NCBI GenBank assembly: GCA_900708905.1
Contig: CAADRB010000003.1
Coordinates: 2,844,779-2,908,778, forward strand
Length of the DNA stretch: 64,000 nucleotides
Origin: Hymenolepis diminuta
Lineage: Eukaryota; Platyhelminthes; Cestoda; Cyclophyllidea; Hymenolepididae
Reading direction: 5' to 3'
Positions 25,401 to 40,400 of the stretch are shown piece after piece. The position numbers and the translations under genes are program-made. Position 1 is the stretch's first letter. The number at the start of each line of letters is the position of its first letter. The notes under the pieces were generated by a model. That model was not told where the DNA came from and searched no databases. It saw nothing but the letters and a program-made list of their open reading frames with translations.

Positions 25401-28400
25401 CCAGTAGAAAAAAAGGAGAGGCCCAAAAATTGCACTAGAGTTCATTATACAGCGAGTACGTACTATAGTAACTTTAAAGTTATGACCCGAAGCCCCATCT
25501 GTCATGTCTAAGGGCGTCTATCGAATCACTCCTTTTATACCTATCTCGTTTCATTAAAAGTACATCTGCACCCATGTCCTCAAACTCGTTCTTGCCCTAG
25601 TGACTCATACAAACTGTCTTTGCATTTTCACACGCCCACAAACGCGTATCAGTTACCGTCTCCTACAATTCCCTCTCACCTGATAAGTTCTTCATCCCCC
25701 TCTTACATGCTTGAATCCTCACCGTGGTTTGTTCAATGCATTTTGGCCTAGTCAGCTCTTGATGCTCTACTCTAAAACTGTTGTCGCCGTTGTTAACTGT
25801 TAGTTATAGTCCTACTTTCGACAATCAAGGTCTGTTTTATTAGTTCCTACAATTTGGTAACTCTAAATTAGTAACCTCGGTTCTTGTCAGCCCCAGCAAC
25901 AACGGTAAAGTCATTTGAAGTTGCTCTTAATCGTGCCAATTTCTACCTTAATCTCTGCTGTTTTGTCGAAGTTTATAGTCTTTTGATGATGGAGATCCGC
26001 TTCCAGAGATCTTCGAGCAGACTCTGCTGCAGCGAGGCGCGTTTCAGCATCTTCAAGGGAGCTTCTCAGTTCTTTCCTGTGCTCTTCTGCAGCCTTTGCC
26101 TCCAACGCCTTCGAAACATTCAGTCTCTCTTGAAAGCCTCTGCTTTCCTCCTGCAGGAGCTGGAAACGTCTTTGCAACTCTTCCATGCGCACTGTCCCCA
26201 CATCCCGTTCCTTCGACACTCGCCGCAACTCCGACTCCTGATTCAGAATATCAGAATGCGATTTTCGCAGTTGATCTGACAGTGTCTTTTGCTCTAAAAT
26301 AAGGTTGAAGTGTTTTATTCTCCCAATAAAATTCTCCCGAAAATAAAATTTTCAAATTGAAGTGTTACCTTCTTCGAGGGAATTGATGATATGTCGAAGC
26401 TGTTGTACCTCATCAGAATGCTCGCTAAGTTGAGAGGTGGCAACCACAAGCTGTTCCTCGCAGACACGTTTGCTCATGAGAGCATCATCACGTTCCTTCT
26501 CTAGTTGGGCCAACTGGCGAAGAATCTCTCGTAGAGCGTATCCCACTGCCTCAGGGTCAAGGTCAGAGGTCAATGATGGAGAAAGCCCCCCACGTGCACC
26601 CCGGCGACTGGATCGACCACCCTGCGAATCGACAGACGAAGAAGTCACAGTAGCCGGGGGAGCTGTGGTTCTTTGCCCCTCTCCAAACTCCGTTTCTGGC
26701 CAACCTTGTGGAAGATGACCACCTCTCCTCTCCGCCGAATGCGACCTTGAATCGGATTCCTCGCGTTCTGTATTTTTGTGGAAAAGGCGAAAGTGTTCAT
26801 TCTAAATTTTTATCTATAAGAATTTGGCGCCATATCATTTTCTATTAATATATAGGGAATAAATTGCCAAAATCTTGCAAGTATTGAAATTCGCAACTTA
26901 GTCTTCTTTGTGCAACCCATGAGTGTTCGTCTCATCGAATTTATTTTAAAAAAGCTGAAATTAATTGATTATCGAGTGCCACGCAATAATGAATGAACAC
27001 CTAAGTATTTCACGTATATTTTCAAACTCTTTTGAACTGTCATGACTAATTTTTGGTGGAGAGGGTGGCCACTCGCTTCTGATTTTGACTGCCGACCAGG
27101 TTTACCAAGAATTTCTCTAGATACCACCAAGTTTATTAACCAAATCAGTAACTTGTTTCCTTTTCTTCGGATTGACTGCGTCATAAATTCAAATTGAAAT
27201 TAGTGAACTTAGTGAAATCTCTAGAAACAGGTATCGTTTTGTCCCAAATTAGTAAATACCCAAAAAATGAATTATTTGATTAAAATGCAAAGGAGGAATC
27301 GGTTAAGAAGGGAGATCTTCATATTCTACAGATTGATAAAGTGGTTAATCACTTTAATATTTTGCATGGATAATAGATGTAATTTAGTTGATTTCTGAAT
27401 GTTCTTCATTTCTGTGATGCGAAGCTAAATCTCGATGCTGGGAAGTGAAATCAATGCTTTCCATTCTGCAAATAGGAAGGAGGTGAAATCGCACTTATCA
27501 ATACTATCAGTCATCCAACGAAGAACTAAGAAATTCACTGGATTTGCGAATAATCATTGTATTGGATTGAACTAGTGCTTTGGAGCAGAATGTCCTAACG
27601 AGTTCGTCATGTGAGGAGGTTGTAGCGATGTGTTAGGATCGTGTTTTTGTCCCTTTGGCGGTCCCAGTTTTTCCATATGCTAATTATGTAACCCAATTTT
27701 GCCTTTGTCTCACTAAATACGATCCTGTCATTCTTTATTTAAGTTCATGCGAATCTATGTTAGATTTGATACTTTTCCCTCCTTTTATCTCCTCTTCTGA
27801 CGAACCGTTTCATCTCTCTGAATATGCCATTTACATCCGAATTTTGCTCTACTTTAAATCGGATTTTGCGAAGAAAACTATTTGAACCAAAAGAGCTTAG
27901 AAACTGAATGACTTATCCATTTTGATGATCATGAATGCAAATCCTCCTTAAAAGAGGCCTGAAATATCCTACCAAGGAAATGATAACAATAAGTGTTGAG
28001 TATCATTCCATACTAATGGCCAGCATATAAATTCACACGCCTCTAGTCAATACAAGTCGTAATGCGCAAGCTGAGCAGCTCGATCACTATAATAACGCAG
28101 TCACGTGACGTTCCGTGCCTCTGTTCGACTGTCCTCTCATGTGATTATGTCCAACATGCGCTCTTTTGGCTAAGTCATTTGCATAAAAATGTAGGAAGAG
28201 TAGTCTAAATGCGTGATTATTAAGGAAAACAGACTCATTAAGCAATAGGTAAAGAAAGAACATGGAGGTACATAAAAGCATGAAAGACAGAAAGCGGACC
28301 AAAAAGCATAGGGATGAGCAAAGGCAACAACATTTCCACAATGGCCAAACTTCTCTCAAAACATGGGACCGCATGGTTCAACATACTTGGGGTTAAAGCA

Positions 28401-31400
28401 TTTCATGGGTTCATCTTGCCTGATGAATCACCTTCGTACTCGCAAATGAGGTTGCCAGTTTTGCTTACGTCTAACACATTTGGTGGCTTACACGAAGCTA
28501 AATCTAACCAATAAGGTGCAAGGCAGAATGAGAGTTTCCCACTAAAAGAACTCCATGATGTATCCTCCCAAGTAAGATAAGAGTTGGAAATGTCTTTTTA
28601 AGCGGGTCTGGGAGTTAAAATAGAGCTAGTATGAAACCAGAATATAACTCTCATGCCGTAAACTGGGGAAACTAGAGGAAGAATTTGGCTTGAAAACTAA
28701 TGAACTCCCGAATCTCCCTCATTACTAATCGATAGTGGATGCGTCTCCCTTGAGGCAGATTTGTCTCCCTCTTAAAATGTGTAAAATACTCCACCTTTCA
28801 AGGACTCCAAGGAATCTAGAAATAGCGTATTTTAAGTTATTGAAGGTCTTCTTGATAATTAGTAATATCGTTACAAATTGATGTTTTCTTTCGCGTCCTA
28901 TAAACCGAACTGAATTTCTCCCTTTTAACAGGCATCTCAACTTAAGAAAGTATTATTGTTTGATAACAGTTGAGAATTACAGGTGTAGGTAGCGTGGATA
29001 ATTAGAATCGGAGATAAACCGATTGCTGGAAGACTTGTGGAGGAAAATTTTGTTAATAGGAATTTGAAAGTCATCGCGGAAGAATATGCTTTCCTAAAAA
29101 CAGAGAAAAAGCTTATTTCTTCATTTAAGCGTTCATGGAGTAAGGCGGTAGGTACCACAAGCTTTGCAATCATTCCTGCACAATATCGTCTTGAAAGTAA
29201 GCTCCATTATGCTGCTGCAGGACAAGCAGTTTACCCTCGCACAGATTATCCTCATATGTGATATAAACAGGTACTGTGGGATTATTTGGGATGCTCGATT
29301 TTCAGTTGGTAGAATATCCACAAATAAGATAAAGAAATATTCTTTGAGAGCAGAATATGGAATGACCATATCACTTAATTTTTTCTCATTTTTGCTTCTC
29401 TCTCTTCAACCACAAATATCAAATAAGCGCTGAGAGGCCAGATTGAATATTTTCGTTGTATTCAATCGAGTACGCTAAGTACCCTAGTAAGTTCATTTTT
29501 CATGTACTGAACTATTGACTAGAGTTTTTTTACGCTTGGACTTGAACATAAAAGACTAGTGAAGAATCCACGTTGCCATTACTGGTCGACCAGTCCGCCA
29601 ATCATTCATCCCATATTCAACCCTGCGTTATTAGACATATGCTCTTCCTCCCTCCTCTTCCACGAGTCTGAGCCGTGTGTAGCGTAACATAAAGTGACAT
29701 TTGAGCAATTTATGAAAGCTCTTAGACACAGCCTGTAAAAATACAAAAATCATATTTGGAAGTAACTTTAGTTTGCTAAAAATAATCACAATTAAATTCA
29801 AAAACTATTTTTACAAGTTGATGTCGCCTGGAATGAATAATGTTTATTTGGCACCTACTCGAACAATAAGACAAGCACGTCATGTTCATTTTTTGTGAAT
29901 GGACAAATGGAATTTCAAATTATGCACTAAAAAATGCCCTTTGAGATTTCAGGAGCTCGAGACAACAGGCACCAGAGTCCAAATGATTTTGCTGTACTTC
30001 CGATCGGAGTGAAAATGCTGCGTAGCACATAATGAACAACATAATTGACGTACTAAAGGGCGCAGCTCCATATCCATATGGTATCTTAATAGTCGGACGA
30101 GACGGGGAAAAACTCAAGGGGTGAATAGAATGCCTAAACGCATTGCTCTTTGTGTTTTTCCATTTGAGGCAAGAGAAGTGTAAGATCTCCATGGAGTACA
30201 TCAAATATCTTCACTTCATAGTCCACTCGGCGAGTCGCCATCCTAATGCTGAACGATTTCGAGCTATTGTGGGCATGCCGTCTCCAATCAATATTCAAAC
30301 TCTTCGTTCATTCCTCCCATTAATCGGTTACTACAACTGCTTCCCACCTTTCCTGTATGCAGTTTGTTGACCATTGAATCGTCTTCTCCAGAATGGCAAT
30401 ACTTGGCACTGGTCTGCTAATTGTCGGAACTGAAATCCATGCTGCAGTCATATATGCTTCTGACTCATTATAATTCAGAATGGCCGATAGTCATCCTGGC
30501 AGATACTTCGAGTTACGATGCAGGAGCAGTGAGCTTGCATGTTTTCCCAGATGTTGCAGAGAGGAGCGTGGCTCATGCATTCCGATCCCTGACACCAACA
30601 GACACCAAGAATCATGAACAAATCGAGAAAGAAGCACTTGCCACAAACTTATCTACGGTCGTCACTTTACTCTTCTGACAAACCACATGTCCTCGATGCC
30701 AATCTTTGGATCTAAGCGAGGCATTTCGACGTATTCGGTCAGCTGTCTTTTGCGCCAGCAATAATTTTGATAGCATGTGACTTCGAAATAAAATATTAAA
30801 AGACTACTAAGTTCGGGCAAGCAGATGAACTATCACGGTTAATTGCCAATTAACAAATATCTGTGGAAGAAACCGTCATCGCATGCAAATCTCTGGAAAA
30901 GGGCGTATGTTGCAGGTTGGCTGACTCTATGCGATATATTCCCCTCACGGCTGTGAAAATGAATCACGCTTCAGTTAAAAATTCGGTCACCAGAAAATCC
31001 AATCCTTAAAAGAAGACATGCTGGATCTATTCCACCGTTGCAAGGCATTTTCTATTGTCGGCTCCTGTTCGATGTTTAATGAGAGAGGTATCCTACTCGC
31101 TACACTCAAGTAAGGAGTTCTTCGAAAATATCATTCGAATCATCTAGACACTTGTATCCCGGTTTCTCTATTAAAAACCTTCTATACCCAGGCCACTTAT
31201 AGTATATAACATGGCAAAGCTCATCGCAACAGTGCTTATTTTTTATCTCCAAATGAGCAGTTCCTACCGATTGTCTTCGTGCCCCATCATTGTTAGCATA
31301 GTAATGTGGAACAAACCAAAATGAAGAGAGAAATAAACTAATACTTTTTTCAGGGGAGATAGACCTGGCTCGCGGCCTCTCGTGCTCGTTGCAGACGCCG

Positions 31401-34400
31401 GACTCAATGTCACTTGGAGGAAGGGGCCAGCGTCGACGCTTGGAGAGGAGCATGAGGGTTGGGGAAGCGCCGTGACGCTGGCGGAAACCAAGGAGACGAC
31501 GCAGGAGGGAATGGATGGCTGAGAGACGCGATTCTGCTTCAATACGAGCCTCGTTGGCCACTCGAGTTTCACACTCTGCCGCTGCGAGTCGTCGCGTCGT
31601 CGAATTCAGCTCTGCGTTCAATCGAGCGTTTGTCTGTTCTGTTGATTCCAGCTGCGATCGAAAACAGAAAATTTCTTTGTCAGTTAATTGAAAAAATACT
31701 ACAAACCTCTGTGAATAAAGCAACTTCAATTCAAACATAACACGTCCAGGTATGCGAATGAGAAAAAGGCAATTTAAAACAGCATTTAGTGAAAAAAATC
31801 TATAAAAGAATTTGTTTCGACAGAGAATTGATAGAAGTCAGAAAGGCGTTTGACAAAAAGACATCTGCATTTTTTCTCATGAATGATTTCTGAAATCTAG
31901 GCACCTTAAATATGAACTTACTGTGGGGGTCAAGAGGGGAGGTATCTTTAGTTTTTCGAGAAAACAGCTGAAATAATCCAAAATAAAATATCAATGTTTT
32001 CGACATTTGACAATATCACGGAAGAGATAAAATACAGCTGAAAACAGCTAAGATACAAGACCATCTGTTTTAATTTGTGAAAGATTAAGGTGACGTTAGA
32101 CTTTAAACATCATTTTTTAATGTATACTTTATGTTGTTAAGTTCCATTCCGGTGACTGGAATCCGGTTGAAGCGGGGCAAAAGTGGACTAGAAGACTAGA
32201 GGAAAGTTGTCAAAACTTAATTGCAAATGAAGTGCTCTATAAAAACAGCATTTTTAAGCGAAGAAGAGCTAAGGAAGGCGCCATTCTTAGTGTTTACTAG
32301 GAACAGCACGACTTCAACACAAGCACGTGACTTCATCAAAAATCAAATAATTGCGTCCCAGTAAAAGTGGTTGAACTTCTGTTGTTCCACGTTTGTCATT
32401 CTGCAATAATTACATTCACTTTCACCACATCTACACGGGTTTTACTACTATTACCTCCGGCAAGGTAAAATGAAATACAATTTGTCATTGTAAAAAGCAT
32501 CTGAACTCAGAGAATAATCGGGATTAAGAAAGAGGGTATAGTAGACGTGGAAATCAAAGACAGAGCATCAAAAGGTTTTCCGATTCAGATTGCATGCTTT
32601 TGGCTTCTCGTATATGGATTTACTGTCCGAATTTTGTGGGCTTCAGAGTTCACTTATCAGGTTGTTATTTGGAATAGTCATTCAATCAATTTTCTCCCGA
32701 TGGTTAAGGTACTACCTGGATGTTAAACCTAACTTGATGGAGCTCACCGTACAGGTTTAGGCATGTGAGATATCACTACAAGATCGTACACTACTTCGCC
32801 ATTTAAACTAGCGGAATTTATGGGAAAAATTAGACTTTGAGTATCCAAAGTTCTTTTTATAACTGACACTAATAAATTATTGCATAGTTTTAATCCACAT
32901 GTGGATTATTCCTACTTGCCGTAGTTTCGCAGCATCTTTGGTCCACATAACTTTTAACCACATAAACACTTCAGAGCCCTTTCTTCAATGGAAATTATAT
33001 TTCCTTCATTGCTTGTGGCAAGCTCAAATCGAAAGACTCACCCGTGACTGAAGGATGCGTTTGAGTTCTTCGAGACGCCTGCAGTCGCGTTGTGCCTCCT
33101 CGGCACTGAGACCGGTGGACCATTGACGGGTTCGCAGTTGTTCCTCTGCGTCACCAAATCGACGCTGCAGACTCGCTAATTCGCCCTCCAGCTCCCTTCG
33201 AGCCGTCTCACTTTCCGCCAGCTCCTTACGTAACGTTGTGCACTCTCTATGGGAGGAGGAGAGATATAATGGTTAGAGTTAGGCCAAAGTGGAAAGTTCT
33301 TCGCTTCTCGAAATTATATTTCGCACCACGTGCATTTTCTAAGTTCTTCCTGGATTTCTTCCCATGGGTTCAAAAGGGAGTAGTGGGTTATCTATAATGG
33401 ATTTTCACTCGTCTCTACTATGTCGTCCCTCGGATGCAAGAACTACATACGTACACACATATACACCGGTTTAAAGACACTGGTTCTTATGTTTTCAGCC
33501 TTGTTTTTCGTTCACCTATGGCCAACTCTCAGTTCTTGGCATTCCCATTTAAGAATTGTAGTCATCTGCAATTAACTTTAACGGTAGCCTCTATAAAACT
33601 GGTGATCCTTGGTTCATGCTACTGATACAAGAAATTCCCACTCTGATAATCCCACCCTCCTGAACTTTATTAGTCAGCAGTTCAGGTCATGCCAATAACT
33701 CTCGCCCTCATGAATTTTAGTTCGGCAGGTATGCATTTTGTCAGAACTATTGGGTCTATTTAATTCCGTACAGAAAGTGTATGAAAGTTCAAATTAGTTA
33801 ACCGTTAAACACGTCAAAATGAAGAAGCTCGGATTTACCAAGTCTCCTACTTTTATTGACATCACAAGGCAAAATCAAACTTCTTCAAATTTGCCCTTTC
33901 GTACACTTCAGTGCGTAACAATTCGATTCGATCTTACTTCTTGAGAATACCAATCGCCTTATAATTTCTCATTCCAATTTTTCCCAGAACATTTGCAATT
34001 CCTTATCGGGTTGTGACAAATTTATTCCCATCATTTCACCGTCCGTCTCTACTAAAGATTTGGCCGCCCAAATTTCAACCCCTCCGGAAGAAATTTACCA
34101 CCCACCTGTGCCAAACGGCAGTTAAATTATTTAGGAGAAACACGGGACATTCATTTCTTTTTCAATGATGGGAAAAGATTAGTCTACATCTCTATATTAG
34201 CTCCTCATTTCAGATACAATAATGGCATTAAAATCAAGGTTATGAAGAATTTCAGCCATTCCATCAGTGATAAATCTAGCAAAATTTGAAACAAATTCTT
34301 TTCATAGAGTACCGTTGAATGCCATTTATGGTTTGCTTGACATTACTGCTTCTTCTTCTAATATGTTCCAAAATGAAAACGTGCATTGGTAATCATCAAC

Positions 34401-37400
34401 GTAAAACGCATGGCCACATGGAACTTTTTATACCAACTTTGAGCATCGGGAGGATAAAAGTATACAGAATATTTGTAGATACCGTTTAACTTCTTCCAAA
34501 TTCGTAATTTCTTCGCCAAGGTTGGTTCTCAATTCTGAGCAGTTCTGCTGCAACCTAGAATTGACAATCTCATATTCGACGAGTTTCTGTCTCAAATCAC
34601 TAACCAAAAGGTCATCGTGTAATCTGGAAATCAATCTAGGGGGAGGTGATGGTGACCGCCGAGGGCTACTCTCCTCTCTGTCACTGCGATGGAAATACTG
34701 TCCACGTTCGCTCGCTTCCAGTTGTTCACGCATTTCCTCAAGAGCTCGACTCTGGTCTGCCCTCTGCATTTCCGCATCCCTAAGCTGGCGCCGCTGCTCC
34801 TGCACTGTCGTCTCCAAGGAACTTTTGATACCTTCTAACTCGGTTATCAGTTTCCGTTGATCAACTACCTCTCGACGTAGACTGTTGCGACCTTCTTCAG
34901 CTAAAAAATGCCGCACTCTCTTTGAAGCAATGAAGAGGGGATGGGTGGAGGGTAACTGTTAAAAAAATGCTTACCTTCTCGAAGAAGTTTTGTGGTTTGG
35001 GAGACCTCTGATCGATGTGAAAAGCGAGACTCTTCACAGAGTCGAATTTGCAATTGTGCCTCATTGTATTCATGCACCGTGCGCTCAAGACTCGCTTCCA
35101 GAGACTTCACCTGAGCCCTCAAACCCAAAATCTCCTTCTCGTGATTTGTTCTAAAAAAGAGTGTATTATTTAGAGAAAAACGATGTTTTCCCCCAAAGTA
35201 AATCTTCTAATTAACATTCCATAATTTTGGACTGCTTTACTTTCTGCAACTTTATTTTAATTAATTTTTACCTAAAAGGCGGTCATTATTAATAACCGAG
35301 CATTAAGAAAGTTTTGCATTCGTGAATTTTTCCTGTTCGAAATTGTGACTAGCCCATTTATTTGTGGAATCTTAGTTTCGGTTAATTAGAGAAGAAGGTA
35401 TCATAGCATAGCACATGAAAATGTAACTTGTCGATGTCCAGTAAACTATTCAAATTCGCTTATTTCTTTTATCCATTGCTTTGACTCGAGTCTACTTTGC
35501 TGTGTAACTTTGAGGTCATTCTGTAAAATCATGAGGTGTGCTTATCTGATACACAATTTTCAATTTCGGTCAATGAAAAAGCCCAGGACGATTCAAACTA
35601 TCGCCAGATTACAGAACTCTGCTCTTTATCACCTTATGCAATCTTAGACTTCGGGCTGTGCCTTCAGACTAGTAAGACTCATATTTATGACTTTTTGATA
35701 CCCTGCCCTAACCACGAGAAACTCAGCTTCTATGGCTCATAGCAGTGTGAACCAGAGGGTCAGGCCACGGCTTGACAACTAAAATCTACACGCCAAGAAT
35801 TTTGAGTGGATAAAAGTTGATGGAAAGGCGATTCAAAACTTTTTCGAGCATCAAAAGTACAATATTAATGTCTCGTCACCACCAAATCGTATCCGCGTCA
35901 AAACTGTTTCAGGTCGAGGCATGACAAAACTCAACGTCATCAGTCAATTGGTCCGCTCTTTGCTCAATCACAATTAGCCACATTGGACTTGGAAGTCCAC
36001 TAACCATCCGCAATAACTGGTTCAGCCTTCTCCGGCAGACTGAAATCCTGTCAAGTTCAATTCTAATGGTATGAATGATCTCCAAATAACTTCAATAAAT
36101 GATTAGTATTTTCTGATTTAGATTTCGTCTTTTTCTCTGGGGTCGGAAAATCTGTACCAAACGTTATCATTAAAGTATATTGTAAAAACATGACGAAGAT
36201 TCAAGTTATTGGAGAAAGATGTGAGAAATGTGAAGAGTGGAAGATCAGAGGGGAGAGGGCTTGACCTGGAAGATCTCTGCTATTTCTGGTTAAGTTGTTT
36301 TCGGTATCCGCCTCCTTTCTCTTTGGCTCCATATCTAGTGACCGTAACCTTATCCCGCTACAGTAGTGGTCAAGTTTTTTCAAAACCTGCCAACTTTTGC
36401 TAGAAAATGTAAAGCTACCAATTGAAGGGACGAAATAATGAAAAGAAAAGCTATTCGAATAGTCGAATAAAGAGGCCTGAATGAATAATGCAAGGATGAA
36501 AGAAAGGAAATGATAACGGACATTCTTAGATATCTTACTTTCTCATCGAATATATCTGATAAGTCTCTATTATTTTAATCATAATTAAATATATCCACCG
36601 AAAATTTGGCTCACAAACGGATCCAGAAATGATTCACGCAGTTATAAAATGCTCCGTCCTAGGGATATCATCACGCTAATTTCCATATGGGGATTTACGA
36701 TCTATCGCCAATTATGGCCACTGCAAATGCTTCCAGTTATGGCTTTGGTGCGATTATCTCTAACGTCTACCATGATGCGGTTACTCATGCTTCTCAAACT
36801 CTTATTTTAGCGGAGAGGAACTAGAACTAGATTGATAAGGAGTCTTCGACCATCATCTACGTAGTTTGATCGTTTCACAAATTTCTCTACAGTCGACAAT
36901 TCACCCTATTAAAGGATCATAACTCACTACTCTCAATCTCCGGATCCAAAAATATTAATCCAGTTTAAATTGTAAGCCAACTTCAGCATTGGTCAAATAT
37001 CCTCCTCGGCTATGACTTTGATATAGAATATCAGAGAACGATGAAATTCGGTCAGTCTGACCACCTCTCTCACGTCATACACGACCTGAAGTGTTCTGTC
37101 TAAAAACAATCCTTGCAACAAAGATGTCAATATTGGACTTTGACTTTCGTTGAGTTTCTGGCATTTTCTCACATTTCATCCCATTTTCTTAATAGCAGCC
37201 GGCTGATATGATATCGCGGATTTATATTTTTTTGTTAGGTGACACACCAATTAAACATAGCCTGAAAACCATTTTGTGCATTTTGATAATTTCTCTTCAA
37301 TAATGGAAGACACACCGATGTTGATGGCTTTATGTCATGCTGTCGAAAACAAAAGAACTATTCGCCAATAAATTCAAAGTCAATCCATGTTAGCATCAAG

Positions 37401-40400
37401 TTAACTGCACTGTTGCTTACAATGATGGAATTTCAGAAGGACCATCTTGATACATATAGCTACACGGATTAAATTGTGTAGTTGTAAAATGAGGCCAAGG
37501 GAATTCCATTTAAGGGTAAATAAAACTATATGCCACGGACCGCAGATATTACCATAAATCTGGCTTAGTAGACTTTTAATAAGGATGGAAGTATTAGTGA
37601 TACGAAGTTGACGGTGAGCTTAATTTCTGACGTTTTTACAAAGAAGTTTGGTGGGACAATTACTTTAATTACGCCGAAATTATGAATTTTGTGAAATGAG
37701 AGTTCGTTTGGCAATTCCTAAATCCGCCCAAGTCTCGATACATGAAGTGAAACATCACTGCAATGCCCCCACCATCCACCATCTTGAATTTTCTGCAAAA
37801 ACACTTCTGATATTCACATGATGATTAGTAAATCTGTTCGCCCTAAATGCAAATGATTACATTTTATTGGCTGCCCGTCAGACTGACAAAGAGCCAAACA
37901 AGTCTGCACATCCCAAGGTAACTTAATGACCCTTTTCAAAACAGCTGGGCTACCACTCAAGCTGTACTGTCGTTTAAAAACTTCTAATTTGCCTCCCAAT
38001 TTCCCTTCCTGCTCCTTTCTTCCTCCTCTCTCATTCCTCTCCGTTTGTCCAATACGCTGTGGTTAAACTCAAATCTGCTGTTTACTAATGCTCTTTAAGA
38101 AACTCATTCATTTAGTAGGAATATCCCTAAGCTAACTTAGTCGGACTCTTAAAATAACTTCACTATCAGGATTAGCGCTACTTAACTAACTGTTCTTCTA
38201 ACTGACTTACCTAATTGGGCAATTTGACTGAATGACCATCATTTAATACTTTTGCATTAAATTGCAACTAGAAGTTTGTTTCAACAAAAAAGTGACGTTG
38301 GTGAATTTCAAATCCATTTTCAGCGGAGAAGTTTTTAAGCTTTATATTGAAAATGTATTGCAGAGCTAGAAATAAAGGAGGGCTTACTTGAATTCTTCCA
38401 GTTGTTTTCGACAGTTTCGTAGGTCTTCTTTTGTGGTTTTCAATGCAGCTTCATCCTTTTCAGACCTTGCGCTTGCTTCACGTCTCGTTCTGTCAAGGGT
38501 CTTTTCCAAGTCAGTGATCTGTAAAGGATTATTAAATTAATCACATAATCCTACTGAATAGATTTTAGTAGTTAGGGAAATTCTCGAACCGTTTCTTGAA
38601 GGAGGACAATTCGTTCTCGCACAGTGGCGTGGTCCTCAGCTGCCAACGCAAGAACCTTTTGACGCTCCTGTTCCGCCCTCAATAAAGCATCGTCCCTCTC
38701 CCTATTCATAAACAATTCTTCGGTGTTAAATAAGAATAAATTAACGAAACTGATGAGAAGTGATCAAGTTATGCGTGTTTTCCTGAAAGGTTTTTTAAAG
38801 TACAATAATACGTTGTGTGCAGTTTATAAATGAGAGGCCGTAAGGATGATAATATGAATTCGAGATAGCCATGAACTTTCTCACGCCTTGGCTGTTGATC
38901 AATCGTAGTTGACTTTCCACAGCTGGAAGTCGAATGTCACCGCTGATAAGGCTCAACCAAACACTCAGGCTATCAGTTCAGACTGACAACGCTTTGAGAA
39001 TACCACCCTCGTTATTTCCCACTCTATAATTATTAATTCCTTTGTTCGCCCATTGTTGCTCGTTATAATCACCCATGTACACATGCATCATGTCCACTGC
39101 ATATCGCGAGGATATGCACAATTTTATCTTTGTCATCCACTCTGAGCAATTCAGCTTTTGATCCAACGCTATCTCATTCTCCACTCTGACGTCTTAGTGA
39201 AAAATGGGAGGAAATAGCCTACAGAAGAGTTAGGCCAAAGCCAGATACCTCATCTGCTATCCCTACTGTCCAAAAACAAAATTTGCAATTGACGTTGTTT
39301 GGCCTTAATGCCTTTATTATTATTTAGAGAATTTGGGAGCGTTCTTTCTAATGAAGGCATCTTTGTGACAGAGACAAGACCGCATCTTTTTGATAGTCAA
39401 AAAGTCATACTCTGGGGAAGTAAACAATTGCGTGGTGAGTTAGGAAGCTTCCAGTTAGCAGAAAATGGCAACTAGTACCTTCAACTTTATAATAGCAAAG
39501 GTTTGAGCAAGAAAATACGAGCTTTCATAATTTTTATTAAACAGAGATGTCCAGAATCAACTCATCCTGGTAGGATTTTCATCAACTTAGTACTATTTTG
39601 AAATTCCTAACGCATTCTTCTATCTTTATATTTATTTGGGCGCGCTTCTGTTTAGATTTATCGGGCAATCTGACGTTTTTTTAAGTACCTAACATTCGAA
39701 ATTCTGCGTCACTTCCCACATTTGAAAGCGTTAATTGCTCTGACTGGAAAATAAGTTCATGTGATTAATTATATATTAGCCTTTCTTGCTATAAATTTTT
39801 GACCTATTAATGTGCATCTAATCTTTCAATAATCAACGATCCTCTAAAAAATTGGTGAATAGTCATTTACGGATTAAGAAGGTCATCTCTATCTTAAAAT
39901 TTGTTTGTCTTAGGGCCAGTTTTAACGAATGAAGCCGATCATTCTAATCTCAAAAAGGAGAATTAGTAACACAGTGTTACCTTTGGGCAAGCATGAGTTC
40001 GTGGTTCAATCTGGCTTGTTCCTCAGCCCACCGCTGGGACTCCCTTTCACTCACTCCGTATCGATCGGTCTCGCGCATTGTAGCCTTTGCTGCCTCTGCA
40101 GCCGCCCGATCTGCTCGCAGAACCGCCTGTACTGCAGCCTCTAAATAACAAATAAAATGCTTCAGAAGCTGCCTATTTATTTCAGTTAAGTTGTTCTGTC
40201 ATCTTACCCTCCGCTTCTGCAAGGCGTCGTTCAGCAGCCGCCAAAGTGACTCGCAATTCCTCTACCTCAGCTGTGTATTTCGCTCCCAGTCGGTCCCTCT
40301 GTCGTTGAATTTTGCCTAACTCCACCTCAAAATCACTTCTCACTCGTTGCACTTCAGCTACAGTAAGTGCAATAAAGAAAGCATTCAGGAAGCAAACTAT